NCBI GenBank assembly: GCA_024233005.1
Contig: JACKQE010000004.1
Span: forward strand, 124,001 to 188,000
DNA length: 64,000 bases
Source: Akkermansiaceae bacterium
Lineage (GTDB): Bacteria; Verrucomicrobiota; Verrucomicrobiia; Verrucomicrobiales; DEV007
Direction: 5' to 3'
Below, piece after piece: positions 1-8,594 of the stretch. The notes below the pieces were generated by a model. The model was given only the letters and a program-made list of their open reading frames with translations, was not told the DNA's origin and did not search any database. Every line of letters begins with the position of its first letter. Position 1 is the stretch's first letter. The translations under genes and the position numbers were made by a program.

Positions 1-444
1 GCGCATGGAGTGAAGCTTGAGGGCGGCACGGAACAACTTCCCCAGATCCGCGCCATCATTGCAGCAGGCATACCTTTCCTCGGACATATCGGCATGCTGC
101 CTCAGCAGGTGTTGGAGGAAGGGGGATACAAAAAGAAAGGCAAATCGGAAGCAGAAGCCAAACGGTTGTTGCAATCGGCTCTGGACCTCGACGCGGCAGG
201 AGCCATCGGAATGGTTCTGGAAAGCGTCGTCCCCTCCGTGGCCGCAACCATCACGCAAGCGATCGGAATTCCCACCATCGGCATTGGCTCGGGTTCCCAA
301 TGCGATGGCCAAATCAGAGTAGTGCACGACATCATTGGTGCGTTCCCCTGGTTCCGACCTCCTTTTGCCCAGCCTCACGCGGATGTGGCCGGAGCCATTT
401 CACAGGCCGCCAAAGCCTATATCAATGAAGTCAGAGGACACTGA
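1..444 (+). CDS. panB: 3-methyl-2-oxobutanoate hydroxymethyltransferase, 3' part
   Basis: Transfers a hydroxymethyl group from methylene-tetrahydrofolate to 2-oxoisovalerate to make ketopantoate, an early step of pantothenate and CoA synthesis in the cytoplasm. The frame is already open at base 1 (AHGVKLEGG), so the start and roughly the first half lie outside the window; 147 codons remain of a family length near 265. Visible family blocks are VKLEGG, GHIGMLPQ, the MVLES segment carrying the usual catalytic Glu, and IGIGSGSQCDGQIRVVHD near the end. A short AT-rich gap separates it from the next gene. The function is clear; only the truncation by the window edge limits the call. Confidence 0.93.
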   Translation, partial: AHGVKLEGGTEQLPQIRAIIAAGIPFLGHIGMLPQQVLEEGGYKKKGKSEAEAKRLLQSALDLDAAGAIGMVLESVVPSVAATITQAIGIPTIGIGSGSQCDGQIRVVHDIIGAFPWFRPPFAQPHADVAGAISQAAKAYINEVRGH

Positions 445-553
445 CTTGCCGAACCACCAAGCCGGAAAACCTGCCGATAAAATAAAATAAAAAAACTAAG
501 GAATAATTTTAATTTTGTTTGCACTGAAGGTCAATTTGTCTTAAAATTAGACC

Positions 554-1450
554 ATGAACGCACTCAAAACCCTTACCTTAGCTCCACTGCTGACTGCGGC
601 CTTGGTCTGTCCTTCCCAAGGAGCGGAATCCCTCAGCACCCTCTCGGCAGCCGTTTCCAACTTGGATTCCAAGGTGGCCAACCATGAGAACCGGATCTCC
701 CAGGTGGAAAAAGCGTTGAAGCCAGGTCAGGTCAACGAAGTGTCCGTCCAGAAGCCTGACTACAAAACCATTCCCTATGTCATCCGAGAAGGTGACACCA
801 TCGGCGAAATTGCCCGTCGCAATGAAATCCCCAGAGCGTTGCTGCTCGAGGTGAACGGGATGAAAGAAGGGCAGAACATTTACATCGGGGATTCCATCCA
901 AATTCCGTTCGGCCAGACGAATCCCCCCCCTCCCCCAACTCCCGTGGTTTCGCCGGTTCCGTCACCAAAGCCTGCCCCCGGTCCTGCCATTGTAGACAAA
1001 AAAAATGCCCCCAAACCAGCGGTCGTTCCAGCCAAACCTGTCCCGGCGACAGCACAAAACCACACCGTAAAATCCGGCGACACTCTCTTCGGGATCTCCC
1101 GCCGTTACAATGTTTCGGTCGATTCCCTTAAGAAAGCCAACAACTTGCGCTCCGATCGATTGAGCTTGGGACAGTCGATCAAAATTCCTGGCAAAACTTC
1201 CGTGGTTTCGAAAACACCCCCGACGAAATCAACCGTGGCCGAGGTACCGGCGACGACCAAAGAAACCTATGGAGTATACATGGTCCAGAAAGGCGATACG
1301 CTTTACTCTTTGGCGACCGATTTCTTCACCACTCAGGCCGAGATTCAACGCTTGAATAAAATGGGATCTTCCACCGCCCTGGCACCCGGCAAAGAACTGG
1401 TGGTTCCTACCGCCAAATACATGGCCACGCACAATTTGGCGAACAATTGA
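554..1450 (+). CDS. Secreted protein with three LysM domains
   Basis: A 298-residue exported protein expected to bind peptidoglycan in the periplasm. Residues 1-24 form a signal peptide (basic start, hydrophobic core, cleavage near SQGAES). Residues 26-57 look like a short coiled coil. LysM domains lie at about 75-118 (YVIREGDTIGEIARRN), 170-212 (HTVKSGDTLFGISRRY) and 241-286 (YMVQKGDTLYSLATDFF), joined by Pro/Ala/Lys-rich linkers, the first nearly all proline. No hydrolase domain is present, so it is a binding or scaffold protein rather than an obvious lytic enzyme. A strong intrinsic terminator follows, so it is probably transcribed alone. Confidence 0.9.
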   Translation: MNALKTLTLAPLLTAALVCPSQGAESLSTLSAAVSNLDSKVANHENRISQVEKALKPGQVNEVSVQKPDYKTIPYVIREGDTIGEIARRNEIPRALLLEVNGMKEGQNIYIGDSIQIPFGQTNPPPPPTPVVSPVPSPKPAPGPAIVDKKNAPKPAVVPAKPVPATAQNHTVKSGDTLFGISRRYNVSVDSLKKANNLRSDRLSLGQSIKIPGKTSVVSKTPPTKSTVAEVPATTKETYGVYMVQKGDTLYSLATDFFTTQAEIQRLNKMGSSTALAPGKELVVPTAKYMATHNLANN

Positions 1451-1495
1451 GTCCTTTGACGCTTCTTTTTGGTTGAGAGTCGTTGATTAACGGAG

Positions 1496-1535
1496 AGCCC
1501 GGTTCCTTTTTGGAAGGAACCGGGCTTTTCGTTTT
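1496..1535 (+). terminator. Rho-independent terminator after the LysM gene
   Basis: Perfect 11-bp inverted repeat, AGCCCGGTTCC at 1496-1506 and GGAACCGGGCT at 1516-1526, with a 9-nt loop, followed by TTTTCGTTTTT. It lies 45 bp after the LysM stop codon. Because it sits inside the upstream part of the next open frame, it argues that the next gene starts at the ATG at 1570. Confidence 0.9.
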
Positions 1536-1569
1536 TCACTTGGAAAGCCGCAGGATCTCCCCGACCTTG

Positions 1570-2559
1570 ATGGCCATGAGGTCCCTGCAATTCGCCAGAG
1601 TCGGTCCACCGGAGGAGGTAATCGAATTGGTCGGGAGCGAAGAACCGCGTCCCCAACCCGATGAAATCCTGGTCCGGATCCGCCTTGCTCCGATCCACCC
1701 TTCCGACCTCAATTTGATCTCCGGGACCTACGGGGACAAGCCCCCCCTTCCCTGCGTCCCCGGAGGGGAAGCCTATGGTGAAGTCCTGGAAGTGGGAGCG
1801 GAGGCTGGCGGTCTCCATAAGGTCGGCGACAAAGTGGCGGTGATCCGTCGCGTGGGAACCTGGCGCGATCTGGTCTCGGTTGCGCCCGCGGCGCTCCAGC
1901 CACTCCCGGCGAACATTGACCCTGCCCAGGCTTCGCTGCTGGGGATCAATCCTGCGACCGCATGGTGTCTGCTGGCGGCGTTCCGCGAATTGGCCGCAGG
2001 AGATTGGCTGCTGCAGAACCTCGCCAGTTCCTCGGTGGGACGCTGCGTGATTCAACTCGCGCGGGAACGCGGCATCCGCACCTGCAATGTGGTGCGAAAC
2101 CCTTCCCTGTTCGCTGATCTTCTGGCTCTTGGGGCCGACTCGGTTCTGGAGGACAACGGCGACATCAGCCCGGAAGCAGGAGGCTGGGAGACCTCCCAGG
2201 CCGCGCCCTCACTAGCTTTGAACGGGGTCGGTGGAGAAAGCGCCTTGCGGCTGATGAATGCCCTCCGCACTTCCGGAACCCTGGTGACGTATGGAGCCAT
2301 GGCGAAACGTCCCCTCAAAGTTCCAAACGGCATGCTAATCTTCAAAAATCTCACCCTCAAAGGGTTTTGGATGACACGCTGGCTTGAAAAAATGCCCCCG
2401 ACGGAGGTCAGTGCCATGTATGAATCTCTGGCAAACCTGATGGCGGAGGGACGCTTGGTTCAACCGGTTGCCGCCTCCGTGCCGGTCACGGATTTTGGGG
2501 AGGCCCTGCGTCTGGCCGGGACCGGCCAATCCGGCAAAATGTTGCTGCGCTTTGATTGA
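1570..2559 (+). CDS. Zinc-independent MDR oxidoreductase, trans-2-enoyl reductase-like
   Basis: A 329-residue medium-chain dehydrogenase/reductase. The N-terminal GroES-like half has IHPSDLNLISGTYG and lacks the cysteine cluster of zinc alcohol dehydrogenases. The middle has INPATAWCLL and QNLASSSVGRCVIQLA followed by GIRTCNVVRN, matching the NADPH-binding region of the mitochondrial-type enoyl thioester reductase (ETR/MECR) branch. It probably reduces an enoyl thioester or quinone-like substrate with NADPH; the true substrate cannot be read from sequence. The frame is open back to 1483, but the terminator hairpin lies there, so ATG 1570 is preferred (a second ATG follows at 1576). It abuts the dipeptidase gene, suggesting co-transcription. 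Confidence 0.8.
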   Translation: MAMRSLQFARVGPPEEVIELVGSEEPRPQPDEILVRIRLAPIHPSDLNLISGTYGDKPPLPCVPGGEAYGEVLEVGAEAGGLHKVGDKVAVIRRVGTWRDLVSVAPAALQPLPANIDPAQASLLGINPATAWCLLAAFRELAAGDWLLQNLASSSVGRCVIQLARERGIRTCNVVRNPSLFADLLALGADSVLEDNGDISPEAGGWETSQAAPSLALNGVGGESALRLMNALRTSGTLVTYGAMAKRPLKVPNGMLIFKNLTLKGFWMTRWLEKMPPTEVSAMYESLANLMAEGRLVQPVAASVPVTDFGEALRLAGTGQSGKMLLRFD

Positions 2560-2570
2560 ACCAACCCGAA

Positions 2571-3791
2571 ATGGAATTCGAACGTCTTCAGTCCAGAGCG
2601 GCCGCCCATGGTTTCGAATTCACCCGGGAAGCCTTTGATCTGCACTTCTCGTCGATTGTCTTCGATCTTCATATCGATCCCCTGATCCAGCAATGTCTCT
2701 TCGGATACGATCTGGAAACGGCCCATGAACCAGGGGCCTGGAGCGGAGCGGCCCCCCGGGGACTCGGCGCGAGACTCATCCAACGTGCCCACCGGGGAAA
2801 CCATCGTCCATTGTTCAATCATACCGACCTGCCCCGTTTGCGGAAAGGAGGCTACACCGGGGCCGCGTTCGGAATTCATTGGTGGCAGCGGCACCCCAAA
2901 ATTCCTGGCTCCTCCTTGCTAGCTCGGAACCCTTGGGAAAGAATTGTCCGAGGACAGTTGAAAGAATTTCAACGGCTCATCACTCAAGGAGCCTTGGGAT
3001 TCGCCGGAGCCCCTTCCGACCTCCGCGAGGCCCACCAAAGGGGCACTGTGGCGGGTTTTGCGACCCTCGAAGGCTGGCATTGCCTCGGGCTCCCTGCCGC
3101 CGGACTGACGCTGCAAGAACGCCTGAACCGGCTCCGTTTGGCGAGGGATCATCATGGAGTTCGCTGTTTGACCCTCAATCATCACACCCCCAATGACGCC
3201 TGCGGCAATGGTTGGAGCATGATTGAAAAGGATGCAATCCCTGACGAAACGCTCGGTTTGACCGATCTGGGCGAGGAGGTTTCCGCCGCCTGTTCCCGAC
3301 TTGGTCTGATCCTGGATCTCAGTCACACAAGCCGTCAGGGTATTCTAGATGCCTGCCGGGTCCATCAGGGTCCGGTCGTGGTATCCCATGGAGGAGCCTC
3401 CGAGGCACCCGGTGCGCCAACGGAGGAGCAGGCTGTGAGTCACCGTCTCCTCGATGACGCCTGCCTGCGAGCGGTCGCGGCCACTGGAGGTGTGATCGGA
3501 TTGGTCTTCTCCCCGGCCTATTGGAACGGAAGAGGTGACGGCTCCCTCGATGACCTGGTTGGCCAGGCACGCCACATCCGGGACACCGTGGGGCCGGAGC
3601 ATCTCGCCCTGGGCTCGGACTTCGATGGCTGGATCACCAGCATCCCCAAAGAAATGGACGATTGCCGGGATCTCCCGCTCTTCACCCAACGTCTGCTCGA
3701 TGGCGGTTTCTCCTCAGAGGAAACCAGCGCGCTGCTCGGTGGGAATTTTTTGCGCGTTTGGGAGCAAGTGGTCGCCGGACGCGGCAAATAA
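2571..3791 (+). CDS. Membrane dipeptidase family protein (peptidase M19)
   Basis: A 406-residue zinc-dependent amidohydrolase-fold dipeptidase of the renal dipeptidase family. Metal-site motifs are visible in order: FDLHIDPL (HxD), a Glu in ATLEGWH, two His regions (LTLNHH and LDLSHTSRQG with VVSHGG) and the Asp in ALGSDFDGW. The end, LLGGNFLRVWEQV, is the usual M19 C-terminus. No signal peptide is evident, so it is probably cytoplasmic. ATG 2571 is chosen; an in-frame TTG at 2556 would overlap the upstream stop codon and is also possible. It is convergent with parA. Confidence 0.87.
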   Translation: MEFERLQSRAAAHGFEFTREAFDLHFSSIVFDLHIDPLIQQCLFGYDLETAHEPGAWSGAAPRGLGARLIQRAHRGNHRPLFNHTDLPRLRKGGYTGAAFGIHWWQRHPKIPGSSLLARNPWERIVRGQLKEFQRLITQGALGFAGAPSDLREAHQRGTVAGFATLEGWHCLGLPAAGLTLQERLNRLRLARDHHGVRCLTLNHHTPNDACGNGWSMIEKDAIPDETLGLTDLGEEVSAACSRLGLILDLSHTSRQGILDACRVHQGPVVVSHGGASEAPGAPTEEQAVSHRLLDDACLRAVAATGGVIGLVFSPAYWNGRGDGSLDDLVGQARHIRDTVGPEHLALGSDFDGWITSIPKEMDDCRDLPLFTQRLLDGGFSSEETSALLGGNFLRVWEQVVAGRGK

Positions 3792-3826
3792 CTGACCGCA
3801 GAGCCAGCGCCTTCGAGACTACGAAG

Positions 3827-4606
3827 TCATTGATTAGGGGGAGAATGGCGGTGCAGAAACTCCTCGGCAAGATTGCGGTAGGAGGTGGCTCCAGAGGAAG
3901 TCGGCGCATAATCGATGATGCTTTGCCCGTAACTCGGGGCTTCTCCCAGCTTGATGTTGCGGGGGATGATCGTCTGATAAGTCACCTCGGGAAAGACTCT
4001 GCGCACGTCATTGATCACCAATTGGGAAAGGTTGGTCCTGCTGTCGGCCATGGTCATCACGATGCCTTCGAGGACCACATCCGGGTTCGCTCCGGAGTTT
4101 TTGATAAAATCATGAACTTGAACAATTTTGGCGAGTCCCTCCAAGCCGAAATACTCACACTGCAGCGGAACCACCAGTTCATCCGCGGCCGCCAGCGCCG
4201 AGGTCATCAGGACACCAAGGGACGGAGGGCAGTCCATTAACATGTAGTCGGCGAGATCATACTGCTTCATGGGTTGAATGAGGTGGCGCAACCGGACCAG
4301 ATGATCGTCCCCCCGGGCCAATTCGATCTCGCATCCCGCCAAATCCATGTCCGAGGGGATGAGGCGGAGGTTCGGATATTTGGTGTTCAGAATCAGTCGC
4401 CGGACATCGCCTCCATTGACCAAAGTGTGGTAGATGCTCTCGTGTTCCGAAGGGACGAGGCCGACCGCGCTGGTTGCATTGGCCTGCGGGTCAACATCCA
4501 ACACAATGACGCGGACACCTCGCTCGGCGAGGCAGGCCCCCATGTTGACTGCGGTGGTCGTTTTTCCGACTCCACCTTTTTGATTGGCAATGGCAATGAT
4601 CTTCAT
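3827..4606 (-). CDS. parA: ParA/Soj family partition ATPase
   Basis: A 259-residue P-loop ATPase of the ParA/MinD class acting in chromosome or plasmid segregation. The deviant Walker A motif is ANQKGGVGKTTT at residues 7-18 with the signature lysine at 10, followed by VLDVDPQANATSAVG (switch I) and MDCPPSLGVLM (Walker B). Length and motif order match chromosomal Soj proteins without an N-terminal DNA-binding domain. No parB gene and no parS-like repeat was noticed beside it, which is unusual because parAB are normally adjacent. It lies 86 bp downstream of hisI on the same strand. Confidence 0.9.
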   Translation of the reverse strand: MKIIAIANQKGGVGKTTTAVNMGACLAERGVRVIVLDVDPQANATSAVGLVPSEHESIYHTLVNGGDVRRLILNTKYPNLRLIPSDMDLAGCEIELARGDDHLVRLRHLIQPMKQYDLADYMLMDCPPSLGVLMTSALAAADELVVPLQCEYFGLEGLAKIVQVHDFIKNSGANPDVVLEGIVMTMADSRTNLSQLVINDVRRVFPEVTYQTIIPRNIKLGEAPSYGQSIIDYAPTSSGATSYRNLAEEFLHRHSPPNQ

Positions 4607-4692
4607 GGGCGACTCTCAGCAAAACGGGCACTGTGCGGCATAAGCCGATGTTTGGCGAGAAGAAAGAAAACAGGACTTCCTCGCGGGAACTC

Positions 4693-5187
4693 TCAACCGT
4701 AGACGGCCTTGGGATCGTAGGCTTTCCCGACTTCGGTGAGGTGGAGAGGCAACGGCTTGTCGGGCGTTGTTTCGGGCAGATCGGCGCCAAAAGGAACCCC
4801 CCGATAAAAGCACCCGCTGTAGCCGACGTGGCAGCATCCGGGACCTTTTTGATCCACTTTTAAAACCAGCGCATCCTGGTCGCAATCCACGAGAATCTCG
4901 CGCACCACTTGCACGTGGCCGGAGGAACCACCCTTGTGCCAGAGCGTTTTCCGGCTGCGGCTGTAGTAGACGGCCTCCCCTCGACGCAGGGTTTCCCGGA
5001 GCGATTCTTCATTCATATAGGCCACCATCAGGACCGCCCCGGTGGCGGCATCCGTCGCGATGGCCGGGATCAGTCCATGTTCGTCAAACTTGGGAGCGAA
5101 AACGAGGCCTTCTTCCACCGCATGGCGGTCAGCGCGGGAGCCAAAAACGAGAATGTCCGGGATGGGATGTGAAGGGGGTGATTCCAT
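4693..5187 (-). CDS. hisI: Phosphoribosyl-AMP cyclohydrolase
   Basis: Opens the purine ring of phosphoribosyl-AMP in the third step of histidine synthesis. The 164-residue protein carries the HisI blocks FDEHGLIPAIATD, VLMVAYMNEESL, AVYYSRSRKTLWHKGGSSGH and VDCDQDALVLKVDQ, then GCCHVGYSGCFYR with the zinc-binding cysteines. It lacks the HisE pyrophosphohydrolase domain found in fused versions. It has about 30 residues more at the N-terminus and a longer tail than minimal HisI proteins. It is transcribed away from tmk across a 62-bp gap and may share a transcript with parA. Confidence 0.93.
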   Translation of the reverse strand: MESPPSHPIPDILVFGSRADRHAVEEGLVFAPKFDEHGLIPAIATDAATGAVLMVAYMNEESLRETLRRGEAVYYSRSRKTLWHKGGSSGHVQVVREILVDCDQDALVLKVDQKGPGCCHVGYSGCFYRGVPFGADLPETTPDKPLPLHLTEVGKAYDPKAVYG

Positions 5188-5249
5188 GCAAAGGTTAATT
5201 CGTGTTCGACAATCCTATGCGGTGCGGCCATAGATGCAACCCGGCAGAG

Positions 5250-5897
5250 ATGGCACGAGGCATTTTCATCAGTTTTGAGGGTTCCGAGGGCGGAGGCAAA
5301 AGCACCCAGATTGCTTTGCTCGAGTCCGCGCTGCAGGAGCGTGGGATCACCGTCCGACGGACCCGGGAGCCAGGAGGCACCCTCCTCGGTGAGCGCCTGA
5401 GGGACCTCCTCCAGCACACGCCCGAGTTGGAGGACCTCTGTGACGAGGCGGAACTCCTTCTCTTTGGAGCCAGCCGAGCCCAACTGGTTCGGGAGGTCAT
5501 CAGGCCGGCATTGGAATCCGGAACTTGGGTCATAGCCGACCGTTTTCTCGACTCCACCACTGTTTATCAGGGCATCGGCCGCGGATTGGGAGCCGAATCC
5601 GTCAATGCGGTGAATGCCGTCGCGGTGGGGGCATCCCGGCCCGATGTGACTTTCCTGCTGGATTTGGATGCCGCCACCGGTCATGCGCGGGCCCGCGCCG
5701 CTTCCGGAGACCGGCCCGATCGTATCGAGAACCAACCCCCCGCCTTTTTTGAGCGAATCCGGGCCGGCTATCTGGACCTGGCTGCCGCCAATCCGGACCG
5801 AATCGTTCTGATTGACGCTTCCCGGCCCGTGGCCGCAGTGGCAGATGCCATCTGGAAGGAATGCGAACGCCGCTTTTCCCATGAGCTTCACGGTTGA
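5250..5897 (+). CDS. tmk: Thymidylate kinase
   Basis: Phosphorylates dTMP to dTDP for DNA synthesis. The 215-residue protein has the P-loop FEGSEGGGKST at residues 9-19, the RTREPGGT dTMP-binding segment, the ADRFLDSTTVYQGIGRGLG motif and a LID containing SGDRPDRIE. The frame is open to 5202, but ATG 5250 gives the usual short lead (MARGIFISFEG) before the P-loop. It overlaps holB by 17 bp; tmk-holB is a common conserved pair, which supports both calls. Confidence 0.95.
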   Translation: MARGIFISFEGSEGGGKSTQIALLESALQERGITVRRTREPGGTLLGERLRDLLQHTPELEDLCDEAELLLFGASRAQLVREVIRPALESGTWVIADRFLDSTTVYQGIGRGLGAESVNAVNAVAVGASRPDVTFLLDLDAATGHARARAASGDRPDRIENQPPAFFERIRAGYLDLAAANPDRIVLIDASRPVAAVADAIWKECERRFSHELHG

Positions 5898-6855
5898 ACG
5901 GGCTTTCGATCTCCTCATGCAGTCGCGCGAGCAGGGACGGTTCGCCCATGCCTATCTTATCACTGGAGATGAAGGCAGCGGCAAACGGGAACTTTCCGCA
6001 CGGCTGATCCGTGCCGTCAATGCGCTGCCGGAGAATCTGGCAACCCTCGATGACCTCGCGAGCGGGAGTGTCACCGTGGTTCGACCCGAAATGAAATCGC
6101 GCCGCATTGGCATCGGTGCCATCCGGGAAACGGAACGCATCGTTCACCTCGCGGTGGGCGCCCAGACAACGAAATTCGTCGTCGTGGTGGAAGCCGACCG
6201 CATGGGGGAGCAGGCGGAAAATGCCTTCCTCAAGACTCTGGAAGAGCCGCCCCGAGGCACGGTGCTCCTGCTGCTCACGGCCAATCCTGAAGCGCTGCTT
6301 CCAACGATCCTGTCGCGGTGCATCCGGATTCCCCTTCAGGGGCTCGGTTCTCAGCGCCTTCCAGAGACCAGTTTGACCTTTCTCAAGGCCGTGGGTCGGC
6401 ACTTTGCCGCCAAATCGACCGGACTGGCGGGCGTATTCGGTCTCATGGGCACCTACTCCGACACCTTGAAGGAGGGCAAAAAGCACATTGAAACCCAGCA
6501 TGGAGACCAGCTCAAAGTCGAAAAAGAGCACTATGCCCGGACCACCGAAGGGGATTGGCTGAAACGCCGGGAGGAGTATTTTCAGGCCAGAATCGAATCC
6601 GATTATCTCCAACTCCGTCAGCATCTCAGCGACGACCTCATGACCTGGTTTGGAGATGTCCTGAGACAGCAGAAAGGGGTGAACCGGCTCGATCTGCCGG
6701 AATGCGCCGAAGCAACCCGAACCACCTCCCAACTGTTGACTTCCGAGCAGGTGCTCGAGAAAATCGACGCCATCGAAACGCTTCGTTCCCACTACCAAAC
6801 GAACGTCAACGAATCGCTCGCCACTGAAGTGGCGTTCATCAAGATTTTTGGCTAG
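5881..6855 (+). CDS. holB: DNA polymerase III delta-prime subunit (clamp loader)
   Basis: Structural clamp-loader subunit that helps place the beta sliding clamp on DNA. The 324-residue protein starts MSFTVERAFD, has a Walker-A-like loop GDEGSGKREL without the usual Thr/Ser after Lys, then EADRMGEQAENAFLKTLEEP and the clamp-loader SRC motif (LSRCIRIPL). The cysteine zinc module found in many delta-prime proteins is not visible. ATG 5881 lies inside the tmk 3' end, consistent with translational coupling. The C-terminal third diverges and is rich in Lys/Glu, as often in this subunit. Confidence 0.85.
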   Translation: MSFTVERAFDLLMQSREQGRFAHAYLITGDEGSGKRELSARLIRAVNALPENLATLDDLASGSVTVVRPEMKSRRIGIGAIRETERIVHLAVGAQTTKFVVVVEADRMGEQAENAFLKTLEEPPRGTVLLLLTANPEALLPTILSRCIRIPLQGLGSQRLPETSLTFLKAVGRHFAAKSTGLAGVFGLMGTYSDTLKEGKKHIETQHGDQLKVEKEHYARTTEGDWLKRREEYFQARIESDYLQLRQHLSDDLMTWFGDVLRQQKGVNRLDLPECAEATRTTSQLLTSEQVLEKIDAIETLRSHYQTNVNESLATEVAFIKIFG

Positions 6856-7054
6856 CCTTCCTTTCCTCCAAGAATTTCAGGATAACCTCCGCCTGAAGAG
6901 TGGGACCGGGAGACTTCCGACAAAGGGGCGAATGCTGTTCACCTTCAAGAACTCGGTCCTCCGTTAAGTCTTGGGGAAGGACTGCCGTTGGTATTTTTTT
7001 CCCCAAAGCAGAAACGTCGATCTTTTCTACGGGAAAAAGATATTTCAAAATCAT
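6839..7054 (-). CDS. Possible small protein of 71 residues (uncertain)
   Basis: An ATG-started frame in the 274-bp gap after holB, overlapping the holB end by 17 bp in convergent orientation. The peptide starts MILKYLFPVEKIDVSALGKK and ends with a charged helix-like segment (AEVILKFLEERKASQKS). Its composition looks protein-like, and a GGGGAA run lies just before the start, though closer than ideal. I recognise no family. It may equally be a chance frame; if it is not real, this gap holds nothing else I can support except the VTC gene leader. Confidence 0.25.
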   Translation of the reverse strand: MILKYLFPVEKIDVSALGKKIPTAVLPQDLTEDRVLEGEQHSPLCRKSPGPTLQAEVILKFLEERKASQKS

Positions 7055-7129
7055 TTCCCCGGAAAAACTTCTTGCGTCGGAAGAGCTTCAATTTACTAAG
7101 TAGGCCCGGAAATTTTAACGACGATCTTA

Positions 7130-7864
7130 TTGAACAGCCTCCCGCACCACGGTCAATCTCGCAATGAGCAGCTTCCATTCAACGAACAGGAGCTCAAATT
7201 TTACGTCCCGGGGACTCTTACCTGGTCCCTTCTCTCATGGCTGGAGAAAACCCTGCTCCCCCATCCGGTCTATCCCTCGGCCACCATCCATTCCGTGTAT
7301 TTTGACACGGCGACAGGCCGATCGTTTCAGGAGAAAGCCGAAAGCTACTTTCACAAAACCAAATACCGCCTGCGGTGGTATTGCGACGCCCATGGCCATC
7401 CGCTCGACGAGCCGGCTTTTGCCGAAGTGAAAGAAAAGAACGGAAGTGCCCGACGAAAACTGAGGATTGCAATCCCCCTGAGCGGGTCCGTCGTGTCCAG
7501 GCTTCCCTTGGATTCAGAGGAGTTGGAAATGCTTTTTCACCGTCACTTGCCCCCTGCTAGCGCCCCCGCCGGAAGGTTGATCCCGATGCTGGATCTTCGC
7601 TATGAGCGCACCCGATATGTTCACCCGCTTTTTGGCGAAACTTTTTGCCTCGACACAAATATCCGTTGTCAGAGGACCCATCCTGGTTACTTGCGACCGC
7701 CTTCCGGCAAACCGTTGGACTTTTCTGTGTTTGAACAAAAGGGCCCCTCCCCGGATTTGCTCCCCCCCTTTCGGGCACTTCCCAGGTTCCACCTTCGCAA
7801 AGCTTCCGTCTCCAAATATTTTCTGATCACTTCCCAACTGCTTCCTTCCGTTACCGAAGTATGA
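7130..7864 (+). CDS. VTC domain protein (polyphosphate polymerase-like)
   Basis: A 244-residue protein with the VTC/CYTH-like tunnel fold seen in yeast polyphosphate polymerase Vtc4. It shows ELKFYVP near the start, IHSVYFDTATGRSF, a basic stretch KTKYRLRWYCD, EVKEKNGSARRKLRIAI with the expected Glu and Lys/Arg of the phosphate tunnel, PMLDLRYERTRYV, and CLDTNIRC near residue 180. The only plausible start is TTG 7130; there is no in-frame ATG nearby. The stop overlaps the next ATG by 4 bp. The neighbours DUF4956 and CotH form a recurrent bacterial trio. Enzymatic activity is inferred from the family, not shown. Confidence 0.83.
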   Translation: MNSLPHHGQSRNEQLPFNEQELKFYVPGTLTWSLLSWLEKTLLPHPVYPSATIHSVYFDTATGRSFQEKAESYFHKTKYRLRWYCDAHGHPLDEPAFAEVKEKNGSARRKLRIAIPLSGSVVSRLPLDSEELEMLFHRHLPPASAPAGRLIPMLDLRYERTRYVHPLFGETFCLDTNIRCQRTHPGYLRPPSGKPLDFSVFEQKGPSPDLLPPFRALPRFHLRKASVSKYFLITSQLLPSVTEV

Positions 7865-8577
7865 CCCTTCAAGAATTCACCAAAGCAGCTGAAACGGTTT
7901 TCTTCGGCAGTGATCCGCAAAAGATTGCCGACCTTGGGCTGGTTGCGCTGTCTTTGGCATTGTTGGCATCCTTTGGCTGCTCCCTGCTCTGGTCATGGGC
8001 CTACAGCGTGTTTTATGGCTCCCGGAGCACCGGAAGCAACATTCATCGTTCCTTCCCTTTGATAGGCATCGCGGTGGCGGCCATTTTCATCTGTGTCCAA
8101 TTCTCCCTACCGCTTTCCCTGGGGCTTCTGGGTTCGCTTTCGATCGTCCGATTCAGAACCCCCATCAAGGAACCTGAGGAAATCGGATTCATCCTTCTGG
8201 TGATTGCATCCTCGCTCTGCTGCGCGGCGTTCAACGGGGCTTTCCTCCTCGTCATTGCGGCAACTTCCATGCTCGCTTTGACGATCCTCCACTGGAGCCC
8301 GGGTTTTATGATGCGCCGGGGAGGGGTAGGATCACTCGTCTTGAAGTGCCCGGCCAATGACTACCGCGACAAACTCCCCCAGTTGATTTCCACCATCGAA
8401 CGGCATCTCCAGCGCCCTGCTTTTGACAGCTTGACCACTCTGGGAGAGGAATGTGTGCTCACCTGGTCTTTTCAGAAGATGACCCCGCTGCATTGCGCGG
8501 AACTGCAGCGGGAGCTCATGGAAAAAATGCCGCAGGCGACCCTCGGGGTCTACTACCACGGCCAAGCCAACGCTTAA
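7861..8577 (+). CDS. DUF4956 inner-membrane protein
   Basis: A 238-residue membrane protein with about four hydrophobic segments in residues 20-145 (one near 24-47, the next near 63-80, then two around 110-145). Between them lies the family hallmark SLGLLGSLSIVRFRTPIKEP, followed by a soluble C-terminal domain of about 90 residues that looks like a small alpha/beta regulatory domain. The biochemical function of DUF4956 is not known. Its ATG overlaps the VTC stop (ATGA), and CotH follows 17 bp downstream, so the three are almost certainly one transcript and probably one membrane complex. Confidence 0.85.
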   Translation: MTLQEFTKAAETVFFGSDPQKIADLGLVALSLALLASFGCSLLWSWAYSVFYGSRSTGSNIHRSFPLIGIAVAAIFICVQFSLPLSLGLLGSLSIVRFRTPIKEPEEIGFILLVIASSLCCAAFNGAFLLVIAATSMLALTILHWSPGFMMRRGGVGSLVLKCPANDYRDKLPQLISTIERHLQRPAFDSLTTLGEECVLTWSFQKMTPLHCAELQRELMEKMPQATLGVYYHGQANA

Positions 8578-8594
8578 GGACCGCCTTACCAAAG

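Noticed and set aside
5602..6798. Open frame on the minus strand opposite tmk-holB
   Set aside because: tmk and holB are supported by motifs and conserved order.
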